DNA of 64,000 nucleotides from Bacteroidota bacterium (GTDB lineage Bacteria; Bacteroidota; Ignavibacteria; Tepidaquicellales; Tepidaquicellaceae), in NCBI GenBank assembly GCA_018266895.1, contig JAFDZQ010000017.1, positions 26,992 through 90,991 of the forward strand, given 5' to 3'. The position numbers and the translations under genes were made by a program. Position 1 is the stretch's first letter. The number at the start of each line of letters is the position of its first letter. Of the stretch, positions 25,694-35,080 are shown in pieces. Under the pieces are notes generated by a model. The model was given only the letters and a program-made list of their open reading frames with translations, made no database searches and was not told the DNA's origin.

Positions 25694-28303
25694 ATGAGAT
25701 TATATTACCGGACAAATTTCGGATACACGATATTCGTATCAGTAATATTTTTAATATTATTTTCTTCCCATTCGAGATCACAGATAAAAGTATTCGAAAG
25801 ACCTTCAGGCAAAGATTCAGTTAATTCAGGGTTATTTATTGAAAGCGAGACAAGAAAGAGAATAGAGCTTAACGGTCCGTGGGAAGTATCATTCAACGAA
25901 GGAGTGAATTTCAGTAAATTCATAATACCCGTTGCTTATAATCATGAAGGAAGGGTATTATTAAAAAGGACTTTCAGCGTAACCGATGAACTTCTGAAAG
26001 ATTATAGTTTTATTTTTGTAGCAGAAGGAATTAATTATGAATCAGAAGTAAAGATCAATAATAATTTTATTTCAAATCATACCGGCGGCAACCTTCCTGT
26101 GATTATTCCATTAACAGAAGGAATAATCTCAACAGAAAATGAAATAAAAGTAACCGTCAGCAACTCACTTAATTTCAGAAACACAATTCCATTGTCAGAT
26201 CAGATAAATTACTCTGAAGTATTCGGCGGGATAGTGCATGACATATATATTCTGGCTGTTCCGAAACTTTTTGTACTTAAAAATAAATTAGATTATAAAA
26301 TAGATAATCTTCTCACCATAAAACTGAAAAACACTGCAGACATCAAATCCTCAAATTTGTACGCTCATGATGACTCTTCAAAAGTAAAAGAATATTTTAT
26401 TCAGACAAAGATTTTCAGAAAAACGGGAAATGTGGAATCAGGGAGCAGCAGTTCTGTGAAATTCACTATAGGTGACAATAATTCCATGAAAATCGAAAAC
26501 GATGTTCAGATATCTAATCCTGTTATATGGACTCCGGAAACACCTGAATTGTATTTGATTAATACAATCATATCTGACAGTAAAGATAAAGTTATTGACG
26601 TATTAATTACCGAGACAGGATTTACTAATCTTGATATAAGAAACAATCAGATATTTCAAAGCGGCAAACAATTTACACTTAACGGAATAAATTATTACGA
26701 AGATCAGCCGAAATTCGCTTCTGCTTTAGATTACAAAGTAACTGAAAATGATCTTAAAAATATAAAGACACTTGGATTTAATGCAGTGAGAGTTCCCGGA
26801 AAGATATCTCATCCTTATATTGTAAACATCTGCAACAGACTTGGCTTATATCTCTTTCAGGAAATTCCCTTTAATGAGACATCGGAATATTATCTTGAAG
26901 ATGACAAATACATAAGATTAAATCTTGGTCTTTTATCTGAGCTTATAGAGAGGGACAAGAGCTCTCCATGTATACTAGCATGGGGGATAGGAAATGATTT
27001 TGATGTTTCGAAACAGTCTTCGCTTGAATATGTGAAAGCAGCAGGAGCGTTGATTGATTCGCTGGATTTCAGATTCAGATATTACACATCAAGGGCATAT
27101 GCAGAAGATATTTGTTCGGAGGAAGTGGATTTCGTTGGAATAAATTTTTACGAAAACAATACTGAATACATAAAGAATACTGTTACTGAAATTACAAACA
27201 GGTCAAAGCCGGTTACCAACAGAAAAAACCCGAATATATTTGTATCCGGATACGGCATCAGCATTCAGAACAGCAATACAAACGGTTTCAGCGACAGCAG
27301 GTCTCAGGAAGCTCAGATGAAATTTTTCAGCGAGACATTTCCTAAGATTTCCCAGCTTATGTTTGGAAATTTCATTTCGTCTTATGCAGACTGGAATTCA
27401 TCTAACCCTCTTAATCATCCGGAGGACACGGATCAGTATCTGAAGACTAACGGTTTATATACTTTTAACAGGGAGCAGAAAAGGTCTGCTGAATATATAA
27501 GAAGACTTCTGAATAAGGAGGACCTGCCGAGAATTCAGGAAGGTAACTTCATAAAAGACTATCCATATATATTTATATTCATAGGAATGTTTGCAATAGT
27601 AATATTTCTTTATTTTATTAACAGGGACAAAAAATTCAGATCAGGTATAATAAGATGTCTTTACAAGCCGACATATTTTTATTCACTTGTAAAAGATCAG
27701 ATGATAATTACAACAGGATATAATTTACTTTTATCATTCTCTATTTCGATAGGAATAGCTCTGTATTTTTCATCACTTCTTTATTTTTATAAAGACAGTA
27801 ATACCTTTGACATGATACTCGCTAAAATTCTGACAAATGATTCTTCTAAAATAACTTTCAGCGGAATAATTAATAACAAGCTGTATTTATTCGGAATACT
27901 AGCAGCATTAAATTTACTTGTTACATTTTTTACAGCTCTCTTTCTTTATTTCATTTCATTTTATACAAAAGGAAAATCATATTTTAAAAACATTTATACA
28001 GTCTGCGTTTGGTCAACGCTTCCGATGATAATATTTTTATTTCTCGGAACAATTTTTTACAAACTTACAGAATCTAATCCCGGATTTGTCAATGTTTCAA
28101 TCTGGTTATTTGTAATTTTGTATATACTTTATTTAAACAGGATCATCATCGGCGCAAAGTCATTGTTTGATATCAGGACAGGAAAAGTTTATTTGTATGG
28201 ATTAATAATCATATTCGTTATTTTTGCATTAATATATTCTTATTTCAGATTTTTCACAGGTGCATTGGAAACGTATGATCTCATATCGGTTTTAAATAAA
28301 TAA
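25694..28303 (+). CDS. GH2-like ectodomain fused to a C-terminal multi-pass membrane domain, catalytic residues missing
   Basis: This 869-residue protein has an N-terminal signal or anchor segment (about residues 11-28), then a glycoside-hydrolase family 2-like arrangement: a sugar-binding jelly roll (about 55-190), an Ig-like domain (about 195-310) and a TIM-barrel-like part (about 315-600) with LNGINYYED, GFNAVRVPGK and ILAWGIGND. In active GH2 enzymes the acid/base is the Glu of GNE; here it is GND (Asp435). The nucleophile site, usually ending EyG, reads VSGYG at 517-521. Six or so membrane helices follow from about residue 623, resembling Yip1-like domains. A carbohydrate-binding membrane receptor or enzyme with a shifted mechanism is possible. 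Confidence 0.75.
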   Translation: MRLYYRTNFGYTIFVSVIFLILFSSHSRSQIKVFERPSGKDSVNSGLFIESETRKRIELNGPWEVSFNEGVNFSKFIIPVAYNHEGRVLLKRTFSVTDELLKDYSFIFVAEGINYESEVKINNNFISNHTGGNLPVIIPLTEGIISTENEIKVTVSNSLNFRNTIPLSDQINYSEVFGGIVHDIYILAVPKLFVLKNKLDYKIDNLLTIKLKNTADIKSSNLYAHDDSSKVKEYFIQTKIFRKTGNVESGSSSSVKFTIGDNNSMKIENDVQISNPVIWTPETPELYLINTIISDSKDKVIDVLITETGFTNLDIRNNQIFQSGKQFTLNGINYYEDQPKFASALDYKVTENDLKNIKTLGFNAVRVPGKISHPYIVNICNRLGLYLFQEIPFNETSEYYLEDDKYIRLNLGLLSELIERDKSSPCILAWGIGNDFDVSKQSSLEYVKAAGALIDSLDFRFRYYTSRAYAEDICSEEVDFVGINFYENNTEYIKNTVTEITNRSKPVTNRKNPNIFVSGYGISIQNSNTNGFSDSRSQEAQMKFFSETFPKISQLMFGNFISSYADWNSSNPLNHPEDTDQYLKTNGLYTFNREQKRSAEYIRRLLNKEDLPRIQEGNFIKDYPYIFIFIGMFAIVIFLYFINRDKKFRSGIIRCLYKPTYFYSLVKDQMIITTGYNLLLSFSISIGIALYFSSLLYFYKDSNTFDMILAKILTNDSSKITFSGIINNKLYLFGILAALNLLVTFFTALFLYFISFYTKGKSYFKNIYTVCVWSTLPMIIFLFLGTIFYKLTESNPGFVNVSIWLFVILYILYLNRIIIGAKSLFDIRTGKVYLYGLIIIFVIFALIYSYFRFFTGALETYDLISVLNK

Positions 28304-28314
28304 ATAATATTTTT

Positions 28315-31300
28315 TTGTATTTATCAAAATTAGAAATATTCGGATTTAAATCATTTGCCGACAGGACTGCAATAGAATTTGACAGCGGTGTTTGCGCTAT
28401 TGTAGGACCTAACGGTTCAGGTAAATCCAATATCGTCGACGCATTGAGATGGGTTCTCGGAGAGCAGGGTGACAAAGCGTTACGAAGCGGTAAAAGAGAA
28501 GATGTGGTATTTAACGGAACAAAATACAGGAAACCTTTAAGTGTCGCTGAAGTGGCGGTTACTATTCAGAATAATAAAGGAAAACTCCCTACAGAATATT
28601 CTGAAGTTCAGATTGCAAGAAGATTTTTCAGAAGCGGTGAGACAGAATATTTTCTGAACGGAACTAAAGTCCGTCTAAAAGATATAAAAGAACTTTTCAT
28701 TGATACAGGAATCGGTCCTGATGCATATTCTGTTATCGAACTCAAAATGGTAGAGACAATTTTATCTGATATAAAAAATGAGAGACGAAAATTATTCGAA
28801 GAAGCTGCCGGTGTCGTATCATATAAGCATAACCGTGATCTTACATATAACAGACTTGATGCAGTTCATGAATCTCTTATAAGGGTAAATGATATCATCC
28901 GTGAAAAGCAAAGGAATGTAAATGCTCTTGAGAGACAGGCGAAAAGGAATGAAGAGGCAAAGCTTGTATCAGAAGAACTTAAATCTCTTGAACTAAAAAC
29001 TGGTAAGTATGATTTCGATGAACTTGTAAGAGAAATAAAAGATATAAAAAGCAAAGAGGGCGATAATCTGAATCTGAAAGCCAGACTTTCGGAAGATATG
29101 TCAGCCAACGATATAATTCTTGACAGGTACAGATCTGAACTGCAGGAGTTAGATTCAAAACTGTCTGAAATCAGCTTAGAGCTTACTTCAAAGAGAGAAG
29201 AAATTAATCTGATTGAGAAAGATAATCTGGTCTTATCTGAAAAAATAAAGAACCTTCTGGATAATATAAATCGTTTGAAATCAGAGAATGACAGCATTCT
29301 ATCACAGCAGAAAAATAATTTCATTCGAAAAGAAGAGTTGTCGAATAAGATAAAAGTACTGAATAATACTATAATAATCTCCGAAGACTCTCTCAATGAA
29401 AAGAGATTGAAAGTTGAATCTTCCATTGAAGTTATCAATAGTAAGAAAAATGAAATGATAATACTTGGCAGGCAGATTAAGGAGATCAATAAACTTGTAA
29501 GTGACAATAAATCCGAATATCAGAAGAACAAAATTAATTACGAAAATAATCTTTTACAGCTCGAGAAACTTTCATCCCAAAACTCTTCCAATATTTTGCA
29601 GATAGACAGACTGAACGAAGAGAAAAATTCTTTTGAAGAAAAGTTAACAGAGCTGATCATCAAACTCAAAGCGGCTGAAAAAGTCCTTAAGGAAAAAGAG
29701 GATGAGAAAATTTCTACAGGTAAAATGATTTCTATAGCCGAGAAAGAATTATCTGAACTTATAATTGCACATCAAAGAGTAAAAAGTCAGTCGGATTATC
29801 TTATTAGTTTGTCAGAAAACTTTGAAGATTATGCAGAAGGCGTAAAGTATCTTTTGAAAGACATTAAAGGAAAGAATATACTTACAGTTCTGGATGCTAT
29901 TGAAGTAGAGGATAAGTTCAAGATAGCTATAGAAACGGCATTGGGCGAAGTTTCAAATTATTTAATAGTAAATGAATCCGAAAACACTGATAATCTTATC
30001 AGTCTTCTTACAGAAAATAAAAAAGGAAAAGTTACTTTTATTCTAAATGATATATTAAATAAAAAATCTTTCGGATATGCGGAATTTGACTCCGAAGATC
30101 CGGAATTCATTGGTACAAAAGGAGTATATGGTTTCGCGGATAAGTTCGTAAAATGCACTGAAGACAGATACATTCTTTTAATGAAGTATATTCTTGATGA
30201 GTATGTAATAGTTGATAATATTAATACAGCAAAGCGGCTTGCATTGGACAGTTATTATAAATTTATTACTGTTGACGGAGATATTTACACAAAGGGATTT
30301 GTAAGAGCGGGAGGTGAAATAAAGGAGGGCTCAATAAGATTGGGCAGGCAGAAGACAATTGACACACTGAATACAGAATCAGAATCTTTTCAGAAAAGAA
30401 TTAACTTGCATGAAACGAATCTGAAAGAACTTAACGCAAGATTTGAATCTATCAACCCGGAGGTTTTTAAAAAAGAGTATGAAGATCTAAAAAAAGTTTG
30501 CGATGAATCGGAAAAAGAAATTTCCAAACTGGAATTCCGTAAAGAGCAGCTTAATAAATCTATTTCAGATAATGAAGTATTCTATGAAAAATTAAACAAA
30601 GACAATAAGACTCTTAACGAACAGATAAATAAATTTATTGAAGCTGTAAATAAATCCGAGAACGAGCAATATAATTTAGACAAAGAACTGATTTTCCTAA
30701 CGGATGAATTCAATGAAATTGAAAAGAGTTATTCAGGCGATTCTGCAGATTACAATAATTTTAATCTTGAATTCCTGAAGATTAAAAACGAATTAAAGAA
30801 TGAAGAGCAGAATTTATACAGAATAAATCATTCGGTCACATTGAATGAAAAACGCATAGAGTTAAATAATGAGACTATGCTTGATAATGAAGTTAATCAC
30901 AGAAAATTTATTTTTGATCTAGAGAACAATAACGAAAAGCTGAATATACTTAAAGAAGCAATTAGAACAGTAGAGTTAAGTTATGAATCTGAAAGAGTTG
31001 TGTATGATGAGAAGAGAAGTCATCAGCATGAAACTGATGTGACTCAAAGACAGATAAGAATTGATTTTGATAATGTATCCCAGCGTCTTATAAATGCGCA
31101 GATAAAAATAAAAGAAAACGAGATAAAATCCGAACAGGTAAAGGATTACATACTTAAGAAATATGAAAAAGATATTTCTTCAGTTGAAACTATTTTATCA
31201 GAAGTTCAGGGAGATAATTTTTATGATGACTTTGATATCTATGCTGCAAAGAAAAACATTGAAGAATTAAGCGAAAGACTAAAACGGTTAGGAGGCGGAT

Positions 31301-31932
31301 ATCAGCAGATTTTATTTGAAGATTTTGAAAATGAAAAAGCTGAACTGTTAAATCTTATAGACCAAAAGGATGACTTGCTCGAATCAGAAAAGGACATTAA
31401 GAAAACGATAGAGAAAATAAATAAAGAAGCCAGGGACAGGTTCATGCATACCTTTGAGCTTATCAGGGAAAACTTCATTAAAATCTTTAAAGAATTATTT
31501 TCAGAAGGGGACGAGGCGAACCTTAAAATTGTTTTCGAAGAAGATGAGGACGGGAAAGTGGAAGAGGATCCGCTTGAAGCGAAAATTGAGATTATCGCTA
31601 AGCCAAGAGGAAAGAGACCAACATCCATAGAACTGCTTTCAGGAGGAGAGAAAACACTTACAGCTATAGCTCTTCTGTTCGCTATTTATCTTGTAAAGCC
31701 ATCACCATTTTGCGTGCTTGATGAAGTAGACGCACCTCTAGATGTTGCAAACCTCGGAAGATTTAATAATATGATCAGAAAATTTTCCGATAATACACAA
31801 TTCATCCTAATCACTCATAACGAGAGAACTATGGAATCTGTTGACAGACTTTACGGTGTCACGATGCAGGAAGCAGGTATTACAACTATAGTTGAGACAA
31901 AGTTTAAGTCTGATGAAAAAATACTCGCTTAA
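28315..31932 (+). CDS. smc: Chromosome segregation protein SMC
   Basis: The start is TTG 28315, giving the conserved N-terminus MYLSKLEIFGFKSFADRT. The 1205 residues have an N-terminal ATPase half with Walker A GPNGSGKS at 31-38, long coiled coils (about 170-500 and 680-1020), a hinge (about 510-680) with FVRAGGEI, and a C-terminal half with LSGGEK and Walker B FCVLDEVDAPLD. SMC dimers condense and separate chromosomes by loop extrusion together with ScpA and ScpB, not seen here. It starts 11 bp after the GH2-like gene and overlaps the next gene by 20 bp. Confidence 0.97.
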   Translation: MYLSKLEIFGFKSFADRTAIEFDSGVCAIVGPNGSGKSNIVDALRWVLGEQGDKALRSGKREDVVFNGTKYRKPLSVAEVAVTIQNNKGKLPTEYSEVQIARRFFRSGETEYFLNGTKVRLKDIKELFIDTGIGPDAYSVIELKMVETILSDIKNERRKLFEEAAGVVSYKHNRDLTYNRLDAVHESLIRVNDIIREKQRNVNALERQAKRNEEAKLVSEELKSLELKTGKYDFDELVREIKDIKSKEGDNLNLKARLSEDMSANDIILDRYRSELQELDSKLSEISLELTSKREEINLIEKDNLVLSEKIKNLLDNINRLKSENDSILSQQKNNFIRKEELSNKIKVLNNTIIISEDSLNEKRLKVESSIEVINSKKNEMIILGRQIKEINKLVSDNKSEYQKNKINYENNLLQLEKLSSQNSSNILQIDRLNEEKNSFEEKLTELIIKLKAAEKVLKEKEDEKISTGKMISIAEKELSELIIAHQRVKSQSDYLISLSENFEDYAEGVKYLLKDIKGKNILTVLDAIEVEDKFKIAIETALGEVSNYLIVNESENTDNLISLLTENKKGKVTFILNDILNKKSFGYAEFDSEDPEFIGTKGVYGFADKFVKCTEDRYILLMKYILDEYVIVDNINTAKRLALDSYYKFITVDGDIYTKGFVRAGGEIKEGSIRLGRQKTIDTLNTESESFQKRINLHETNLKELNARFESINPEVFKKEYEDLKKVCDESEKEISKLEFRKEQLNKSISDNEVFYEKLNKDNKTLNEQINKFIEAVNKSENEQYNLDKELIFLTDEFNEIEKSYSGDSADYNNFNLEFLKIKNELKNEEQNLYRINHSVTLNEKRIELNNETMLDNEVNHRKFIFDLENNNEKLNILKEAIRTVELSYESERVVYDEKRSHQHETDVTQRQIRIDFDNVSQRLINAQIKIKENEIKSEQVKDYILKKYEKDISSVETILSEVQGDNFYDDFDIYAAKKNIEELSERLKRLGGGYQQILFEDFENEKAELLNLIDQKDDLLESEKDIKKTIEKINKEARDRFMHTFELIRENFIKIFKELFSEGDEANLKIVFEEDEDGKVEEDPLEAKIEIIAKPRGKRPTSIELLSGGEKTLTAIALLFAIYLVKPSPFCVLDEVDAPLDVANLGRFNNMIRKFSDNTQFILITHNERTMESVDRLYGVTMQEAGITTIVETKFKSDEKILA

Positions 31933-32644
31933 AATTTACAGTGATTTTGACGGAACAATAATGAAAAATGACGTCTGGTTAAATTCCCTGGGGAATTTTA
32001 TTAAGGATAAAATTAGTCTTAATAAACTTTGTGAAGATTTTCAATCAGGTAAAATCAGCACAAGGGAAGTTAACGAAAGACATCTGGCGCTTGTTGAGGA
32101 TTTTTCTTTTGATAAATTTAATTCATATCTTGACGATGAAGCTATTGATGAATACTTCAGAGATTTTATTTTTTTTTGCAATGAAAGAGAAATAAAATTA
32201 ACAATTCTTAGCAGCGGACTTGATTATTACATCAATTACATATTAAAGAGAGAAAATATTGATTTAAATTATTATTCCTCTTCTTTAATGTGGGATGATA
32301 AAAATAAAAAGATAAGTTGCAGTTATAAATTTACAGACGAATACTGCAGATTTTGTGATACCTGTAAAAGGAATTTACTTATTAATAATACAAATGATCT
32401 TGAGAACGAAGTTTCTGTTTACATAGGAGATGGTGTTTCTGATTTCTGTGTAAGCAATTACGCTGATATAGTGTTTGCAAAGGGTAAACTTGCATCATAC
32501 TGCTGGAAAAACAACATAACTTATTATGATTACAATAACTTTAGTGATGTAAAAAATAAGTTGATTAAACTAATCGGGACAAACACTATTAAACAGAGGC
32601 GGGAATCATCTATAAGAAGAAAAGACATTTTCATTGGGGGTTAA
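31913..32644 (+). CDS. HAD-family phosphatase, MtnX-like
   Basis: I place the start at ATG 31913, which gives 243 residues (MKKYSLKIYSDFDGTI) and overlaps smc by 20 bp; the track-style start at 31892 lies further inside smc. The HAD motif I is DFDGT with Asp nucleophile at about residue 10, motif II a Ser in TILSSGLD, and motif IV IGDGVSD. A Cys cluster (CRFCDTCKR) before motif IV is also seen in MtnX phosphatases of methionine salvage. No mtn genes are nearby. A general phosphomonoesterase or phosphoserine-phosphatase role is also possible. Confidence 0.78.
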   Translation: MKKYSLKIYSDFDGTIMKNDVWLNSLGNFIKDKISLNKLCEDFQSGKISTREVNERHLALVEDFSFDKFNSYLDDEAIDEYFRDFIFFCNEREIKLTILSSGLDYYINYILKRENIDLNYYSSSLMWDDKNKKISCSYKFTDEYCRFCDTCKRNLLINNTNDLENEVSVYIGDGVSDFCVSNYADIVFAKGKLASYCWKNNITYYDYNNFSDVKNKLIKLIGTNTIKQRRESSIRRKDIFIGG

Positions 32645-32672
32645 TTTTAATAGTATTTCAGCAGTTAATTAA

Positions 32673-32680
32673 TATTTTTG
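32673..32680 (+). promoter_or_regulatory. Candidate Bacteroidota -7 box
   Basis: TATTTTTG matches TAnnTTTG and lies 37 nt before the TTG start at 32718. The -33 element is not clear. Confidence 0.25.
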
Positions 32681-32717
32681 GAATTTACATTTACTAATTT
32701 AAACATTTTACTGATAC

Positions 32718-33299
32718 TTGAAATATTTAGGAACAATATTTTTTAAATACAGAAGCTATATACCTGTTCCGTTTGTTTTATTAATGCTGGTTTTTATGAA
32801 ACCGACTATGTTTAGCATTGTTGCAGGATTCATGATTTCATTAACCGGTGAGTTGATAAGAATATGGTCTGTAAGTTTTGCAGGAAGTGAAACCAGGACA
32901 ACTTCTGGAGTCGGAGGAACATATCTTGTTACTCAGGGACCTTATTCCGTGGTAAGAAATCCGCTGTATATCGGAAATATTTTATTGTATGTAGGAATTG
33001 GCATTATGAGTATGTCATTGTTTCCTTATCTGCAACTCTTCGCATTATGTTTTTTCATTTTTCAGTATTACTGTATAATACTTGCAGAGGAAGAGTTTCT
33101 TCAGACTAAATTCGGCGATTTATTTTCAGTTTATAAAAAATGTGTAAACAGATTTTTACCTTCAATTAACAAACTACCATCCGAAGTAACTTCTAATCTC
33201 ACACTTAATGTAAAAGATGGCGTAAAATCCGAAAGAAGATCGCTTCAGGCATTTTTAATAACTTCCGGAATTATAATTGTTTATTATATTTTTTCGTGA
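32718..33299 (+). CDS. Isoprenylcysteine carboxyl-methyltransferase-like membrane protein
   Basis: The TTG start gives 193 residues with four to five membrane helices. GGTYLVTQGPYSVVRNPLYIGN is the conserved ICMT/PEMT signature that binds AdoMet, followed by the C-terminal EEEFLQTKFGDLFSVYKKCVNRFLP. Bacterial members methylate lipids or other membrane substrates; many are of unknown function. The last helix at the extreme C-terminus is a normal feature of this group. The gene starts 73 bp after the HAD gene. Confidence 0.85.
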   Translation: MKYLGTIFFKYRSYIPVPFVLLMLVFMKPTMFSIVAGFMISLTGELIRIWSVSFAGSETRTTSGVGGTYLVTQGPYSVVRNPLYIGNILLYVGIGIMSMSLFPYLQLFALCFFIFQYYCIILAEEEFLQTKFGDLFSVYKKCVNRFLPSINKLPSEVTSNLTLNVKDGVKSERRSLQAFLITSGIIIVYYIFS

Positions 33300-33491
33300 G
33301 AGGATAATGATCAATTCTAAACAATAATCTGGTGCTTAATTGATTAAGTATTTAAGGATGCAATACTGACATAATAATCTTATTATCATGTTTAGCCTAA
33401 CATATAACTTTCATAGTATCAGAATTCTTCACATTTATATTGTTATTATGTTTCACAATAAATAACTTGTCATTAACAAACAATAATTTGT

Positions 33492-33911
33492 ATGAGATAT
33501 AATATTATTGATCAGATTTTTCACTTAAAATCTGTTTGTATTTCAAAAGAAGAAAATATCAGAAAGGAACTTGGATTATCTCCAGCAGAATTCCGGGGTA
33601 TCATGGCAATGGTTCAGGGTTCGGATATTCCTTGTAGTCTATTGTCACGTAAAATGGGCTTATCAGTTTCAAGAGGAAGCAGAGTAACGGATAAACTTCT
33701 AAAAGGCGGGTATCTTAAATTGACAAGAAATGAATCTGACAAAAGAGTAATCAGCGCTGCTTTAACTGATAAGGGATTTTCTGTACAGCTTAAAATACAT
33801 CAGATGTTTGAGAATTGCGAAAGAATGATAATGAACAAAATGTCGGAAGATGAAATCAAAGCATTAAAACGTTCGCTAATTAAAATAAGCGATTGTATAA
33901 TTGATAAATAA
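33492..33911 (+). CDS. MarR-family transcriptional regulator
   Basis: This 139-residue protein has the MarR winged helix-turn-helix: ELGLSPAEFRGIMAMVQG, then the recognition region CSLLSRKMGLSVSRGSRVTDKLLKGGYL and the wing ESDKRVISAALTDKGF. MarR dimers bind palindromic operators and release DNA when bound to a phenolic or other ligand or on oxidation. The OsmC-family gene 154 bp downstream is a plausible target, since ohr/osmC genes are often under OhrR/MarR control. The single Cys near residue 54 could be a redox sensor as in OhrR, but that is inference. Confidence 0.88.
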   Translation: MRYNIIDQIFHLKSVCISKEENIRKELGLSPAEFRGIMAMVQGSDIPCSLLSRKMGLSVSRGSRVTDKLLKGGYLKLTRNESDKRVISAALTDKGFSVQLKIHQMFENCERMIMNKMSEDEIKALKRSLIKISDCIIDK

Positions 33912-33971
33912 TCTGTTCATACTTAGTTTGTCTTAGCTTTCCAATTAAAGAAACTGATTACATCAATATAT

Positions 33972-33979
33972 TATATTTG
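33972..33979 (+). promoter_or_regulatory. Candidate Bacteroidota -7 box before osmC-like gene
   Basis: TATATTTG matches TAnnTTTG and lies 86 nt before the ATG at 34066. No clear -33 box is visible. If it is the promoter, the 80-nt leader could hold a MarR-family operator. Confidence 0.35.
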
Positions 33980-34053
33980 TACTTTTCTTATGTTATCTAA
34001 TCTATTTTTCATTGTTAATAACAACCTTTATTGTTAATTTAGAATAAATTAAT

Positions 34054-34059
34054 AAGGAG
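34054..34059 (+). promoter_or_regulatory. Shine-Dalgarno site
   Basis: AAGGAG lies 6 nt before the ATG at 34066 and fixes that start. Confidence 0.6.
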
Positions 34060-34065
34060 TATTAA

Positions 34066-34482
34066 ATGGAATTTGAAATTTTTTTCGAAGATAATAAAAA
34101 AGTAAATGCAAGATACAAAGATCGTATAATAAAAACTGATCAGCCGGTAGAAGACGGAGGAGATAATTCTGCGCCTGCGCCTTTTGATCTTTTTCTCGCT
34201 TCTATAGGAACTTGCACAGGAATATATGTTAAATCATTTTGTGATAGCCGGAATATTCCGTCCGATAAAATCAAGATTGTACAGTCAACGCACTATAATA
34301 AGGAGTTACGCCTGATAGATAAGATCAGTATTAATATTAAGCTACCTTCAGATTTCCCTGAAAAGTATAAAACTGCTTTGCTTAATTCAGCCAATTTATG
34401 TACTGTAAAGAAACATCTACAAAATCCGCCCGAAGTTGAAGTGACTGCAATGCTCGAGAATTTAAATAGTCAGAAGATATAA
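34066..34482 (+). CDS. OsmC-family peroxide-detoxifying protein
   Basis: This 138-residue protein is an OsmC/Ohr-like domain. The first Cys lies in GTCTGIYVKSFC and the second in NLCTVKKHL, forming the catalytic pair that reduces organic hydroperoxides with a dithiol donor. The preceding APAPFDLFLASIGTC is conserved. The gene is preceded by a MarR regulator and followed by a terminator, then a convergent thioredoxin gene that could supply electrons. The protein is cytosolic. Confidence 0.9.
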   Translation: MEFEIFFEDNKKVNARYKDRIIKTDQPVEDGGDNSAPAPFDLFLASIGTCTGIYVKSFCDSRNIPSDKIKIVQSTHYNKELRLIDKISINIKLPSDFPEKYKTALLNSANLCTVKKHLQNPPEVEVTAMLENLNSQKI

Positions 34483-34488
34483 AACTAT

Positions 34489-34522
34489 AAAACCCCTGTT
34501 ATCAGAGATAAAAGGGGTTTTT
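34489..34522. terminator. Bidirectional intrinsic terminator
   Basis: AAAACCCCT (34489-34497) pairs with AGGGGTTTT (34513-34521) around a 15-nt loop, with a T-run on the + strand and a matching A-run on the left. It sits between the convergent osmC-like and trxA genes and marks the point where gene orientation switches for the whole window. Confidence 0.8.
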
Positions 34523-34547
34523 AGTTTAAACTGCAAATATTTAATTT

Positions 34548-34904
34548 TCAATCAGGTATCGTTAAAACATCAGTTATTGCCTGTTTAAAACTTTCCTTTG
34601 GCAATGCTCCCATTGCCATCTGGGGTTTTCCTGATAATGGAATAAATAGAAATGATGGAATGCTTCTTATTCCGAATACTGAAGATAATTCCTGTTCTGC
34701 TTCTGTGTCAACTTTATAAAAATCAATTTTCCCGGAATACTCTTCTGATAATTCATCAAGTAAAGGAGCTACTATTTTGCATGGTCCGCACCAATCTGCA
34801 TAAAAATCTATTATGCATGGTTTATCACCTTCATACTTCCAATCTTTTTCCTTTTCAAAATTGAATATCTTTTCCCTGAATGTCTGAGCTGTTAAATGTT
34901 CCAT
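34548..34904 (-). CDS. trxA: Thioredoxin
   Basis: This 118-residue protein is a classic thioredoxin: the redox site is YADWCGPCK with Cys39 and Cys42, followed by FGIRSIPSFLFI containing the cis-Pro. It reduces disulfides of ribonucleotide reductase, peroxidases and others. There is no signal peptide, so it is cytosolic. The N-terminal extension of about ten residues (LTAQTFREKIFNF) is the usual first helix. It faces the OsmC gene across a terminator. Confidence 0.95.
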   Translation of the reverse strand: MEHLTAQTFREKIFNFEKEKDWKYEGDKPCIIDFYADWCGPCKIVAPLLDELSEEYSGKIDFYKVDTEAEQELSSVFGIRSIPSFLFIPLSGKPQMAMGALPKESFKQAITDVLTIPD

Positions 34905-35080
34905 TTGATAGTTTTATTTTTTAATTCATGACTAAATATGTTACTGAAACTGTTTCGCATTAATTTATTAAATATACTTGTTATTAGCAACTTAATATTT
35001 ATCACACCATGATTCAATTTTTATTTTTTCGTTCAATAATTTAAGAACTGCAAATAAATTCAGGAAAATAAGATAACAAA

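Noticed and set aside
28866..29507. 213-codon - strand ORF inside smc
   Set aside because: It is the antisense of the SMC coiled coil, is Ser/Phe/Leu-rich as expected from a Lys/Glu/Asp-rich codon complement, and has no domain.
34941..34980. Possible dif site near the Xer gene (TTTCGCATTAATTTATT)
   Set aside because: The left half resembles a XerC-binding arm but the right arm and spacer do not fit the 11-6-11 layout.
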